From contig CM056733.1 of the NCBI GenBank assembly GCA_029844215.1, positions 7,871,501 through 7,935,500 on the forward strand: 64,000 nt of DNA. The letters run 5' to 3'. Shown here piece after piece: positions 44,734 through 55,745 of this stretch (its first letter is position 1; every line of letters starts with the position of its first letter). A model generated the notes under the pieces. The model did no database searches. It was not told the DNA's origin and saw only the letters and a program-made list of their open reading frames with translations. Made by a program: the position numbers and the translations under genes. The DNA is from Przewalskia tangutica (Eukaryota > Streptophyta > Magnoliopsida > Solanales > Solanaceae).

Positions 44734-47207
44734 TGTTATACCCCGTATTTCCAGGGTATGTACGTGAGGACGTACGTACGAAAGTCTAGCCTTAAAGTTT
44801 AGGCACAAGACGTTTTTTTGGGCACAATTCGCTAAAAGAATCGTTTTCCGACGAAACGTTTTACACAACTCGCGTAGGATAAATTCCGGCTATGCCATTT
44901 CTAATTTTTGCGGATTTTTCCCAGAGACAAAACACTTTGGGCCAACAGGAGGGAGACACTTGTCACCCTCCAATTGGTGGACGTGAGGCGTCAATATGGC
45001 CGAATGGAGTGCCTATTTTGTCAAGTAGTTGGTAGGATATTTTATGTGCAAGTTGGCTAGGTACACTTGCCCTAATCTTGACCTTACACTTGCCTTGCAC
45101 TTGGCTAAATCTTGGCCATTGGTTGGCCATGTCTTGAACTATAAATACCCCCTTAAGATGAAGAGTTCTTCATTCACAAATTCCTTTCCAAGTCTTGAAA
45201 ATCCTCCCCTCTCCCTTGAGCTTGTTTCGTCCAAAGCCTACTCCCCCCCCCCCCTTTGGTAAAGCTTAGCCGAGGCTACCCCCCTAGCCTAGCCGAAATC
45301 TACCCCCCCCCCCCCTCCCTTGGTAGAAAAGTTGCCTTCTAGTATTGTTATAATGCCCAAAATACCCTAGCCCAAATCCCTTAGTACTTAGTTGAAGTTG
45401 TGAAGAACTTCTAAGGGTTCTTGGAGCTATCGGAGCGTCTGACTTAGGAGCTAAACCTTGCTCGGGATCGACGTATTATCTAGGATATTATTGGGCTTAT
45501 CGAGGTAAATAAACTTATCCTTCTTTTGTAATTAGAGAATACATCTTTGTAGAAGTATAGGAATAAGTATAAATACTTAGAAGGATATTAAAGAATAGAA
45601 TTGAACTATTATCACAATAGAAGGGTTTAAAGAAGAATAATAGAATGAACTCAACTAGGGCTGTTTTTACAAAGATCGTATAACTTACAGGGTAGGAAAG
45701 TCTGCCCAAATTTCCATAGAATAGAGAACCTCTGCTTAGAAGCTGTTTCTGATGCATCTGAGCGTTGATAGGCGTATTTGGTATTATAGGCTGATTCTCT
45801 GCGCGCGACATATTCAACTTGGCAGGAGGTTTTCGCCGAGAAGGTATGTGATTCTTCCTAAGCATGATATTTTAACATATATATATAGTACGGTAGACGT
45901 ACATGTGTTAACTGAATAATAACTACGACAATGTCTTTTGACTTAAGCCTGAATAATAACTACGGCAATGTCTCTTGACTTAAGCCTGAATAATAACAGA
46001 TCTTGAAGCATTTCAAAAGAATACTGAATCAGTTTTAACAGAAAAGAAACAGTTGGTTTTTAAACAAAAGCTTAAGAGTTATACTAGCTTTATGGGAAGT
46101 TAGGTATAACCCCTTAAGAATGATAAAAAGAACTGTTTACTTAAATTGCTTATAAAAACCTTGTATTCTGTAAGGTGTAGTAAGATTGTTTGATAAATAG
46201 ACATACTATGATGCTATGTGTGTTAGTGTCTTGTGATGTTGTGAAAGGGGGACATTCTTGTTGTGCTTACGTTGCTAGACGGTAAGTCAGTAGTACTGTT
46301 GTTATATCACCTACCCCCTCGACTGGTTATACCGAAGGCTTGCCACCCTTGATGCGGGTCTATACGGCCTATGCGGTCTGTGAGACTATGAGGAGCTACG
46401 GGAGCTCCAGGATTGATCATTCCGGGTGTTTTAGCCTGATGCGGGGGATGCCCTATGCGGTCTGTATGACTATGCGGTGTATTGAGACTATGCGGACTGC
46501 GGGAGTCCAGGAGAATGCAGGGGTTAGCTACCCCGTCACGAGGAATACCTCATGCGGGTCTGTGTGTGACCTATGCGGACTGCGGGAAGTCCAGGACTAG
46601 GCACGCATAATGATACTATGGGCGATTGGCCTTGCTGCGATCATTCGCGGCCTAGGAAAGACCAATTACATTATATCTATTAGTGTTCTTGTTTGTGATA
46701 TGACACTATGTGCAATTGAACTGATTGTATTTGCAAATGGTTTTAAATACTTTGATTTCATTTTAAGTACTTTACTGATTTCACATACTTAGTACTGTTG
46801 TCTTGACCTCCTTGGGCTGCGTTAAATGCCGCAGTAAGAACGCAGTGCTAGATCCACATCCTTAGGATCTCTTTGCATTGGTGTCGGGAGCTCCATCTTA
46901 TAGGAGGCTCTACTTTTGGTATGATCTCCTGTATTGTAGATAGTTTTGTACATTCGGGGTATGGCGGGCCTGTCCGCCATAGTTGTTACTTCCTTAAGTG
47001 CAGAGTCTAGTGTGCAGTTGGGATGTAGCGCAAAACTTGGGTTATTTATATATATATGCCGAAAGGCAAGCTTTTCATCAGATAAACTGTGTCTCATTTT
47101 ACAACTGTTTCATGTCTTGTTTTTATATTCCGCTGATTACTATGATGTATGACTACTTGGGTGCCCGGGTGAGGCACCAGTCACGGGCCCCGGAATGGGT
47201 CGTGACA
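44734..47207 (+). repeat. Element E 5' LTR
   Basis: 2474 bp, TGTTATACCCCG...GGTCGTGACA, paired with 52087-54558. It contains C runs at 45243-45254 and 45303-45315 and a duplicated GAATAATAACTACG-type unit (about 45912-46000). Atgcgg-rich repeats lie at about 46350-46590. Small frames inside it are not genes. Confidence 0.88.
45140..45147 (+). promoter_or_regulatory. TATA box of E 5' LTR
   Basis: TATAAATA followed by CCCCC, also present at 52490-52497 in the 3' LTR. Confidence 0.62.
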
Positions 47208-47211
47208 AAAG

Positions 47212-47223
47212 TTGTATCAGAGC
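47212..47223 (+). other. Element E primer-binding site
   Basis: TTGTATCAGAGC, one base away from the initiator-Met-tRNA complement. Confidence 0.78.
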
Positions 47224-47269
47224 AGTTAATCCTCGGAAAGTGTCTACAGACCGTATCTAATAGAGTCTT

Positions 47270-47301
47270 GATTATCGGTGTGTTGTGCACCACCAATAAT
47301 C
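47270..47301 (+). promoter_or_regulatory. Leader hairpin of element E
   Basis: Outer stem GATTAT / ATAATC with GTGCAC (47285-47290) in the loop. The 3' inner arm is shortened compared with I and F (GGTG / CACC). Confidence 0.55.
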
Positions 47302-47411
47302 GTGAGGCTATAAGATATTTAGGATTGGTTTCCATTCTTCTCACTCTGAGATCGTGCTTTAGAGTCGTGTTAAAGTTGGACCCTCTAACGTATTCCTTTT
47401 ACATGCTGATT

Positions 47412-48663
47412 ATGCCTCGCGTAAGGCGGCAACCTGAAGGGCAAAGCGGCCGAGGAGGCGCTAGTAGGACAGGAGATTACGAGGGCTCGAGCCAAGTTTA
47501 TACCTCGACGACGAGTTCTATGGCGCCCGGCCCAGCGAGACCACAGTACCACACCTCGTCCACGGCTGGGGCGGAGAGTTAGGGTCTGAGAGATGCCCGA
47601 CTATTGGCGAGATCGTGGCGAACATGAGACAGTGGATCGCGATTCGATTCGGCCCGATCGTACCGTGGTTCACCAGGCCGAGTTTGAGGCTACGAGATTT
47701 CTGAGTTGTGGCGCCAGATTTTTCTGGTCGAGGCGGAGGATGATCCGCGAGGTCATCCGTCATTCTGAAGGATTATGAGTGATCGAGCGTCGGAGACCGA
47801 GTCCGTGATCTTTGGTTCGCATCGGCTGCGTGATACTGCAGTCGATTGGTTTGATTCGTGAGAGTTATCCCGGGGAGAGCACGCATCCCCAGCTACTTGG
47901 GACGAGTTCTCGGAGGCCTTTCTTACTCACTTCTTGCCTCGCGGATGAGAGGCGCGGGTACAGATTTTTATTGCTTTGAGACAGCGGGGCCTTGATTAGG
48001 GAGTACAATATCGAGTTCGATTCTTTGGCTCGATACGCCCCAGCGTTGGTAGCAGATATGGAGGATAGGGTGCACCGCTACGTCACCGGGCTAGATGATT
48101 ATATGGCCGAGTCTTGTGCGGGTGTTTCTCTTCAGCCGGGTATGGACATTACGCGTGCGAGCTCATGCACTTGGATGCGAGCGCGAGCGAGCGAGTCGAT
48201 AGATATCAGCATCGAGAAGAAGGCGGGGCGGCGGTTCTTTTAGTAGTTCTCGGGGTGGGCGGCCTCAGTGGCGATCTAGATTTGCACCAGCCCAGCTCGA
48301 GCACTCCCACATCATTGTCGATTCGGCGGAGTATTGGGCGGTCGAGTCCCAGGACTTGATTTCGAGTAGCAAGGTGCTAACCGATCGAGTCCGCTTCGGT
48401 GTGTCGTATGGCGAGTTCCATTCGAGGTTGCGGTACTACTCAGGAGCTTGCTACACTGGCGGCAGGTCATTTGCGAAATCTGTCGGCGAGGCAACCGATG
48501 GTAGAGTCGACTGCGGTCGATTCTGGTTCTTCATCCCAGCGATTACTCGCCGGAGGGCAAGGTACTCGTGGGCGGCCAGTGGCGAGTCGTGGCGCGGGTC
48601 GATTCTAGCGGTCCTCGAAGCGCATTTATGCCTTGTCGGTAAGCGGGACGGGAGGCCTCGCTG
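47412..48663 (+). pseudogene. gag: Element E gag, frameshifted
   Basis: The start is ATG at 47412 (MPRVRRQPEGQSGRGG), open to the TAG at 47580-47582. Capsid segments follow in shifting frames: ASETESVIFGSHRLRDTAVD (about 47788-47845), WDEFSEAFLTHFLP (about 47899-47940), then IREYNIEFDSLARYAPALVA and MEDRVHRYVTGLDDYMAE (47992-48115). The knuckle at about 48449-48485 is damaged: CYTGGRSFAKS keeps the first Cys but has lost the second Cys and the His region by a small deletion. Its counterpart in D is intact, so the damage is local to this copy or to the read data. Confidence 0.78.
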
Positions 48664-49140
48664 ATGTAAATCACAGGTACCTTATCAGTCTCCGATATTG
48701 ATGTGTATGCCTTGATAGATCCGGGTTATACTCTGTCCTATATATCTCCCCTTGTTGCTAGTAGAATAGGGATAGAGCCTGAGTCCATAGACCCTTTCGA
48801 GGTAGCTACGCCAGTGGGTGATTCGGTGGTAGCTCGGCGGGTATATAGGGCTTGTCGGTGACCATTCTGATCGTCGGACCTGGCCGACTTGATCGAGTTG
48901 GATATGGTGATTTCGGCGTGATCATGGGTATGGATTGGCTAGCTTCTTGCTCGCCCACGTAGGCTGCGAGGGAGAGTAGTGCGGTTCCGGTTTCTGAGGC
49001 GGTTGTCGAGTGGGAGGAACAACTGTATCGTAGGGTAGGTTTATTTCCTACCTCGAGGCTAGGAAGATGGTGCGAAGAAGTACATCTACCATCTCGTTCG
49101 GGTGTTTGATCACGAGGTTGCGATACCAGATTTTGATCGA
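48664..49140 (+). pseudogene. pol: Element E protease region
   Basis: Aspartic protease: ALIDPGYTLSYISPLVA with the active-site Asp at 48718-48720 and the variant Asp-Pro-Gly. ASRIGIEPESIDPFEVATPVG follows, as in D, then frameshifted counterparts of the GMDWLA region near 48930-48945. The tail leads toward the RT linker with frame changes. Confidence 0.72.
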
Positions 49141-49990
49141 TTCCGATGTCAAAGAGTTCCCAGGCGTGTTTCGGATGACCTCCGGGTATCCTCACGAGAG
49201 GAGATCGAGTTTTGTATAGATGTGATGCGGACACTCGGCCTATTTCCATTCCGCCATCTGAGAATGACACTGCCGAGTTGAGAGAGTTGAAGGACCGGTG
49301 AGAGATTTCTTTGGAGAAGGGCTTCATCCGGACCTAGTGTTTCTCGCAGAACCGGTATTGTTCGTGAAGAAGAAGGGCGGGGGCTGCGCATGTGTTGATT
49401 ACGAGCGGTGAACAAGGTGACCATTAAACGAATACCCCTTCCGGGATTGATGATTTGTTCGACGATTGCGGGCGCGAGATGTTTCTCAAGATTGATCTGC
49501 GATCGGGCTATCATCAGTGCGAGTCGAGGCGGATGTCCCTAGGTGCATTCGGACGATGCGGGCATTATGAGTTCGGTCATGTCTTTTGGATTGACAATGC
49601 TCGTGGTATTCATGGATTAGATGAACCGAGTGTTCAAACCATTTTTGGACACGTTTGTGATAGTGTTCATCGATGATATCTTGGTTTATTCTCGCTCGGA
49701 AGCGAGAGCATGCGGAGCATTTGAGGCTGTCTTGTGATTCTCGGGACCCAGCGATTATCGCCAAGTTTTCCAAATGTGAGTTTTGGTTAACTTTGGTGGC
49801 TTTTCTTGGGCATATTGTGGGTGATGGCATTCGAGTGGATCTGGCCAAGATCGAAGCGATCGAGGACTTGCTAGACCTACTACTCCGACAGAGGTTCGCG
49901 ATTTTACGGGCCTTGCGAGTTATTATCGGTTCGTAGAAGTTTGCTTCTATCTACGCACCATTGACTAGGCTGATTCGGAAAGCGGCTAAG
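49141..49990 (+). pseudogene. pol: Element E reverse transcriptase, frameshifted
   Basis: Successive frames give counterparts of EKGFI-P, LRMCVDY, LNKVTIK and GIDDLFD, then KIDLRSGYHQ with the first catalytic Asp at 49494-49496. GHYEFGHVF-ID-A follows, and finally VFIDDILVYSRSE with both catalytic Asp codons at 49672-49677, then KFSKCEFWL and FLGHIVG. The catalytic residues survive, but there are at least four frame changes over 850 bp. The same domain in D is fully open. Confidence 0.8.
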
Positions 49991-50590
49991 TTTGATGGTG
50001 ATGCTTGTGGCGAGGTTTCGATTCTTTGAAGGAGGCGCAGCGCCCGTTCTTACTCTTCCAGAGGGTCCAGACGGTTATGTTGTGTATTGTGATATGTCAG
50101 GCATCGGGCTGGGATGTGTGTTGATGCAGCAGGGTAGAGTTATAGCGTACGCATTCCGATAGCTTAAGAAACACGAGAGAAACTACCCCACCCATGATTT
50201 GGAGTTGGCAGCAGTGATTCACGCTTTGAAGATCTGGAGGCACTATTTGTATGGGGTTCACGTGGATATTTATACCGACCACAAGAGCCTCGGTATATCT
50301 TGACGAGAGGAGCTGAACTTACGGCGAGAGGCGGTGGTTAGAGTTGCTTAAGGATTATGGCGTCGATATCCTGTACCACGGGAAGGCCAATGTTGTGGCG
50401 GATGCCGCCAGTCGTAGGTCCATGGGTAGCCTATCAGTGCGGCCAGGAGAGGAGGGCATGGTTCGTGATTTGCATCGATTAGCGAGCCTTGGTGTCCGTT
50501 TGATTGATTACGATAGCGATGGGGTTCGAGTTCGTGAGGTTGCGAGTCTTCCATCGTCGAGAGGTGAAGAGCAGCGATTCGAGGATCGAT
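49991..50590 (+). pseudogene. pol: Element E RNase H, mostly readable
   Basis: RNase H removes the RNA strand after DNA synthesis. PVLTLPEGPDGYVVYCDMSG has the first acidic residue at 50091-50093. The Glu in HDLELAAVIHALKIWRHYL is at 50202-50204 and the Asp in IYTDHKSL at 50277-50279. The open frame 50344-50595 carries LLKDYGVDILYHGKANVVAD and AASRRS, the typical end of the domain. There is an in-frame TAG near 50161 and a frameshift near 50300. Confidence 0.8.
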
Positions 50591-51598
50591 TTTGACACGT
50601 TATCGTGATACGGCTCTTCGTGAGGAAGGTCGCTTTTGAGTAGCACGATGGGGTGCTAAGGTTTGAGGCGGGTTGTGTGTTCCGGATGTTTGAGGACTTG
50701 GCGGAGTTCTTGGGAAGCACACGCGTAGCGTTACTCTATCCATCCGAAGTCGACCAAGATGTACCACGACCTTAGATCGTGTATTGGTGGGATGGCTTGA
50801 AGAGGGCGTTGCGAGTTCGTAGCTCGGTGCGTGTTGTCGCGGTGAAGGTAGAGCACCGAGAGGCACGGTGGTTTATTCTGACGATAGAGATCCCGACACG
50901 GAAGTGGGAGGTGATCAACATGGACTTCATTCTGAGATTACCTCGCACTCGGAGGAGACATGATTCTATATGGGTTATCGTCGACGGTGACAAAATCAGC
51001 CCACTTTCTTCCGTTAGGACGACTTTTTGGTGAGGATTATGCGGACTTTACATCAGAGATCGTCGATGCATGAAGTCCCTATTTCGATCATATCGCATGA
51101 GAGCCCGGTTCACGGCTAACTCGGAGGTCTTTCGAAGGGTTTAGGGGCAGTGAGCACGAGTCGCATTCCATCCACGAGCAGACGGACAGCGAGCGCACTA
51201 TCCGGACTCTTGGGATATCTGCGAGCACGTGTTATTGACCGTGGGTGTAGGGAAGATCATTTGCCTCTAGTTGAGTTTGCATACAATAATAGCTACCACT
51301 CCAGGTATTCGGATGGCGCCTTATGAGGCCTTGTATGGGAGGAAGTGCGGATCGCCTATAGGCTGGTTCGATGTGGGCGAGTGCGATTAGTGGGACCAGA
51401 TTGGTGCGTGAGCGATGGATAAGGTGAAGCTTATCGGAGAGGTTCTTGGCATTTCGAGTCGGCGAAGTCATATGCAGATCATCGTCGTCGGCATCGAGTT
51501 CGAGGTTCATGATTGGGTTTTCCTAAATGTGTCACCCATGAAGGGTGTGATGAGATTCGGAAGAAGGAAACTTCGGCCCAGTACATTGGGCGTTTCGA
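50591..51598 (+). pseudogene. pol: Element E integrase, frameshifted
   Basis: Zinc-binding region remnant with KSTKMYHD near 50748-50772. The core starts with WEVINMDFILRLPRTRRRHDS (first catalytic Asp 50933-50935) and IWVIVDG. The second Asp should lie in a SDRGPRFT-like segment, which here reads as a frameshifted SYR-SPVH near 51090-51110, so it is not visible. The Glu survives in SERTIRTL (51191-51193). MAPYEALYGRKCGSPIGWFDV and the MKGVMRFG segment (about 51538-51560) follow. Not functional as written. Confidence 0.78.
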
Positions 51599-51946
51599 TT
51601 GTCCGAGGTAGGCAAGGTTGCCTATGAGTTGGATCTGCCGTCCGATCTGGAGGCAGTGCATCCGGTGTTTCATGTATCTATGCTGAGGAGATGTATCGGG
51701 GATCCATCTAGGGTACACCCGATTGACGATGTCCAGGTGACCGAGGGGTTATCGTATGAGGAGATTCCCATAGCGATAGTCGATCGTCAGGTTAGGCGTC
51801 TGCGAACCAAGGACGTGGCTTCCGTCAAAGTCTTGTGGCGGAACGAGCTCAGGGAGGAGATGACGTGGGAAGCTGAGGAGGACATGAGGCAGAAGTACCC
51901 TCACCTATTCCCCACACCTCCAAGTAATTCACTTTCCTACTCGTAA
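51599..51946 (+). CDS. pol: Element E C-terminal chromodomain segment (open frame)
   Basis: Open to the TAA at 51944-51946. VGKVAYELDLPSDLEAVHPV and FHVSMLRRCIGDPSRV form the linker. LSYEEIPIAIVDRQVRRLR, VASVKVLWRN and MTWEAEEDMRQKYPHLF form the chromodomain-like end, with the aromatic and acidic positions seen in plant chromoviruses. It would bind modified chromatin and guide integration into heterochromatin. It matches C's tail at 37404-36956 and is the C-terminus of the polyprotein, not an independent gene. Confidence 0.82.
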   Translation: MSEVGKVAYELDLPSDLEAVHPVFHVSMLRRCIGDPSRVHPIDDVQVTEGLSYEEIPIAIVDRQVRRLRTKDVASVKVLWRNELREEMTWEAEEDMRQKYPHLFPTPPSNSLSYS

Positions 51947-52070
51947 ATCTTCATTATCGTTTATGCCTAAGTGTTGTTTTGTGGCCGTGTATGGCATTTG
52001 CAAAAAAAATTTAAGTTATGAGGAACCTTATTGTTATCTGTCTTGGGAAGGAACATTCGGGACGAATGTT
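51947..52070 (+). other. Element E 3' tail with pre-PPT inverted repeat
   Basis: Non-coding. It includes AACATTCG (52052-52059), loop GGA and CGAATGTT (52063-52070), a perfect 8-bp stem. Confidence 0.65.
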
Positions 52071-52086
52071 TCTAAGGGGGGGAGAA
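52071..52086 (+). other. Element E polypurine tract
   Basis: TCTAAGGGGGGGAGAA abuts the 3' LTR. Confidence 0.85.
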
Positions 52087-54558
52087 TGTTATACCCCGTA
52101 TTTCCAGGGTATGTACGTGAGGACGTACGTACGAAAGTCTAGCCTTAAAGTTTAGGCACAAGACGTTTTTTTGGGCACAACTCGCTAAAAGAATCGTTTC
52201 GTGAAACGTTTTACACAACTCGCGTAGGATAAATTCCGGCTATGCCATTTCTAATTTTTGCGGATTTTTCCCAGAGACGAAACACTTTGGGCCAACGGGA
52301 GGGCGACACTTTTCACCCTCCAATTGGTGGACGTGAGGCGTCAATATGGCCGAATGGAGTGCCTATTTTGTCAAGTAGTTGGTAGGATATTTTGTGTGCA
52401 AGTTGGCTAGGTACACTTGCCCTAATCTTGACCTTACACTTGCCTTGCACTTGGCTAAATCTTGGCCATTGGTTGGCCATGTCTTGACCTATAAATACCC
52501 CCTTAAGATGAAGAGTTCTTCATTCACAAATTCCTTTCCAAGTCTTGAAAATCCTCCCCTCTCCCTTGAGCTTGTTTCGTCCAAAGCCTACTCCCCCCCC
52601 CCCCTTTGGTAAAGCTTAGCCGAGGCTACCCCCCTAGCCTAGCCGAAATCTACCCCCCCCCCCCCTCCCTTGGTAGAAAAGTTGCCTTCTAGTATTGTTA
52701 TAATGCCCAAATACCTAGCCCAAATCCCGTACTTAGTTGAAGTTGTGAAGAACTTCAGGGTTCTTGGAGCTATCGGAGCGTCTAACTTAGGAGCTAAACC
52801 TTGCTCGGGATCGACGTATTATCTAGGATATTATTGGGCTTATCGAGGTAAATAAACTTATCCTTCTTTTGTAATTAGAGAATACATCTTGTAGAAGTAT
52901 AGGAATAAGTATAAATACTTAGAAGGATATTAAAGAATAGAATTGAATCATTATCACAGTAGAAGGGTTTAAAAGAAGAATAATAGAACTGAACTCACCT
53001 AGGGCTGTTTTTACAGTAGACTGTATAGCTTACCGGGTAGGGAAGTGCTGCCCAAATTTCCATAGAATAGAGAACCCTCTGCTTAGAATCATTTCTGATG
53101 CAGTCTGAGCGTTGATAGGCGTATTTGGTATTATATATTTGATTCTCTGCGCGCGACATATTCAACTTGGCAGGAGGTTTTCGCCGAGAAGGTATGTGAT
53201 TCTTCTTAAGCATGATATTTTAACATATATATATAGTACGGTAGACGTACATGTGTTAACTGAATAATAACTACGGCAATGTCTTTTTAACTTAAGCCTG
53301 AATAATAACTACGACAATGTCTCTTGACTTAAGCCTGAATAATAACAGATCTTGAAGCATTTCAAAAGAATACTGAATCAATTTTAACAGAAAAGAAACA
53401 GTTGTTTTTTAAACAAAAGCTTAAGAGTTATACTAGCTTTATGGGAAGTTAGGTATAACCCCTTAAGAATGATAAAAAGAACTGTTTACTTAAATTGCTT
53501 ATAAAAACCTTGTATTCTGTAAGGTGTAGTAAGATTGTTTGATAAATAGACATACTATGATGCTATGTGTGTTAGTGTCTTGTGATGTTGTGAAAGGGGG
53601 ACATTCTTGTTGTGCTTACGTTGCTAGACGGTAAGTCGGTTATCTTGTTGTTATATCACCTACCCCTCATTTGGTTATACCGGGCTTGCCACCTTGATGC
53701 GGGTTTATACGGCCATGTGGTGCATGAGACTATGCGAGTGCGGGAGCTCGAGTTGATCATTCCGGTGTTTTAGCACGATGCGGGGATGCCCTATGCGTGC
53801 AGGTATGACTATGCGGTGTATTGAGACTATGCGGACTGCGGGAGTCCAGGAGGGTACCGGGGTTAGCTACCCCCGATGCGAGGAATACCTCATGCGGGTC
53901 TGTGTGTGACCTATGCGGACTGCGGGAAGTCCAGGACTAGGCGCGCATAATGATACTATGGGCGATTGGCCTTGCTGCGATCATTCGCGGCCTAGGAAAG
54001 ACCAGTTACATTATATCTATTAGTGTTCTTGTTTGTGATATGACACTATGTGCAATTGAACTGATTGTATTTGCAAATGGTTTTAAATACTTTGATTTCA
54101 TTTTAAGTACTTTCTGATTTCACATACTTAGTACTGTTGTCTTGACCTCGCCGGGGCTGCGTTCATGCCGCGGTAAGAGCGGCAGTGCTAGATCCACATC
54201 CTTAGGATCTCTTTGCATTGGTGCCAGGAGCTCCATCTTCTCCGGAGGCTCTACTTTTTGGTATGATCTCCCTGTATTGTAGATAGTTTTGTACATTCAG
54301 GGTATGGCGGGGCCCTGTCCCGCCATAGTTGTTTACTTCCTTAGAGGTCTGTAGTCTGAGTATGCAGTTGGGATGTAACTGCAAAACTTGGGTTATTTAT
54401 ATATATATGCCGAAAGGCAAGCTTTTCATCAGATAAACTGTGTCTCATTTTACAACTGTTTCATGTCTTGTTTTTATATTCCGCTGATTACTCTGATGTA
54501 TGACTACTTGGGTGCCCAGGTGAGGCACCAGTCACGGGCCCCGGAACGGGTCGTGACA
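52087..54558 (+). repeat. Element E 3' LTR
   Basis: 2472 bp and almost the same length as its partner. Both C runs have the same length as in the 5' LTR. The differences that exist cluster at CAG/CTG/CCGG-like sites and at CG-to-CA or TG changes. Confidence 0.88.
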
Positions 54559-54816
54559 TAAACCTACTAAGGTACGCAGTTTTCTGAGTCTAGCAGGGTA
54601 TTATAGGAGGTTTGTGGAAAATTTTGCCTCGATCTCAGCACCCTTGACTAGGTTAACCCAGAAGGTAGCTAAGTTCCAGTGGACCGATGCTTGTGAGCAC
54701 AGTTTTCAGTTGTTGAAGGATAAGTTGACTTTGGCCCCAGTTTTGACTCTCCCGGAGGGGTTAGACGGGTATGTGATTTATTGTGATGCTTCAGGTATCG
54801 GGTTAGGGTGTGTGTT
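54559..54816 (+). pseudogene. pol: Element D pol, RT end and RNase H start
   Basis: Continuation of D after E. VRSFLSLAGYYRRFVENF closes RT, then ISAPLTRLTQKVAKFQW and LLKDKLTLAPVLTLPEG lead into RNase H, with its first acidic residue in VIYCDASGIGLGC. The frame is open from 54614 to the F junction at 54816. F cuts the domain about 9 residues after the catalytic Asp. The apparent extra residues beyond that point are read from F's LTR. Confidence 0.83.
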
Positions 54817-55514
54817 TGTCACGACCCGTTCCGGGGCCCGTGACTGGTGCCTTACCCCGGGCACCCTAGTGATACAACATCAGAGAAAATCAGCGGAATT
54901 AAAAACATGAACATGAATTAAGAGACAAGATAAATAAACCGGCCAACCAAAATAGTTGCCTTCATCATATATACATAAAGACATTTGAACAGTTACAATC
55001 CTTACAACCCTGCCCACAACAGTGCTACAGACCTCTAAGATTTATACAACTATGACGGGACAGGGCCCCGCCATACCCCTGAATGTACAAGGACCTACAG
55101 ACTCAGGGTAACATACCAAAGATAAGCCTCCGACGGAACGGAGCTTCCCAAAACGCTGAAATGAGATCCTAAACGCGGATCGGCGGTAGATGTACTTCTA
55201 CTGCGGCATGACGCGGCCCCGAAGGAGGTCGCATAACAGTACCAAGTATGTGAAATCAGAAATACTGTAAATGAAATCATAATAGTCTATATAAAGCATG
55301 AGACATGTATGATAACCAAACTACAGTTCACAACATAAAAGCGATTATGTCAAGTCGAGGACTCACGCCTCAAAGTCATCCTCACGCGTGGAACTTCTTC
55401 CTCACCGCCAGCCTAGGTACAAATCATGTGATACGTATAACATGTCTCGGCCCATCTCATGGACCCGATAGAAAGCGTGTGGGATACATTCGGTTCATCC
55501 CATGAGCCGTGATG

Positions 55515-55745
55515 AGTGAAATACATTCCGGATGAACCGTGTCGAGTGAAATACATTCCGGATGAACCGTGAGTCGAGTGAAATACATTCCGGATGAACC
55601 GGTAGTCGAGTGAAATACATTCCGGATGAACCGGTGGTCGAGTGAAATACATTCCGGATGAACCGGTGAGTCGAGTGAAATACATTCCGGATGAGCCGTA
55701 GTCGAGTGAAATACATTCTGGTTCATCCGTGAACCGTAGTCGAGT
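55515..55745 (+). repeat. ~33-bp minisatellite, seven units, in F 3' LTR
   Basis: Units begin GTGAAATACATTCCGGATGA and vary from about 30 to 34 bp. The last unit is diverged. Inverted copies of GGTTCATCC flank the array on both sides. Because the unit is near a multiple of three and lacks stops, it creates long repetitive minus-strand frames (55413-55826 and others) that are not genes. Confidence 0.88.

Larger units (their letters stand above)
44734..54558 (+). mobile_element. Element E: chromovirus LTR retrotransposon with full gag-pol order (frameshifted)
   Basis: 9.8 kb with LTRs of 2474 and 2472 bp. The 4.9-kb internal region has primer site, leader hairpin, gag, protease, RT, RNase H, integrase, chromodomain and polypurine tract, in that order. 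It is the only complete domain set in the window. The flanking 5-mers are tacat (44729-44733) and taaac (54559-54563). Each differs by one base from tacac, which would keep D's reading frame, so this is a plausible but damaged target duplication. LTR ends, leader and 3' tail resemble those of F, G, H and I. Confidence 0.88.

Noticed and set aside
46998..47582. 194-codon plus-strand frame taken as one protein
   Set aside because: Only the part from ATG 47412 is gag. The earlier part reads through the LTR end and primer site.
48806..49327. 173-codon minus-strand frame
   Set aside because: It is antisense to E's protease-RT region. The sense strand has recognisable motifs.
55515..55745. Possible CRISPR array
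   Set aside because: The repeats are directly adjacent, with no unique spacers, inside a plant LTR.
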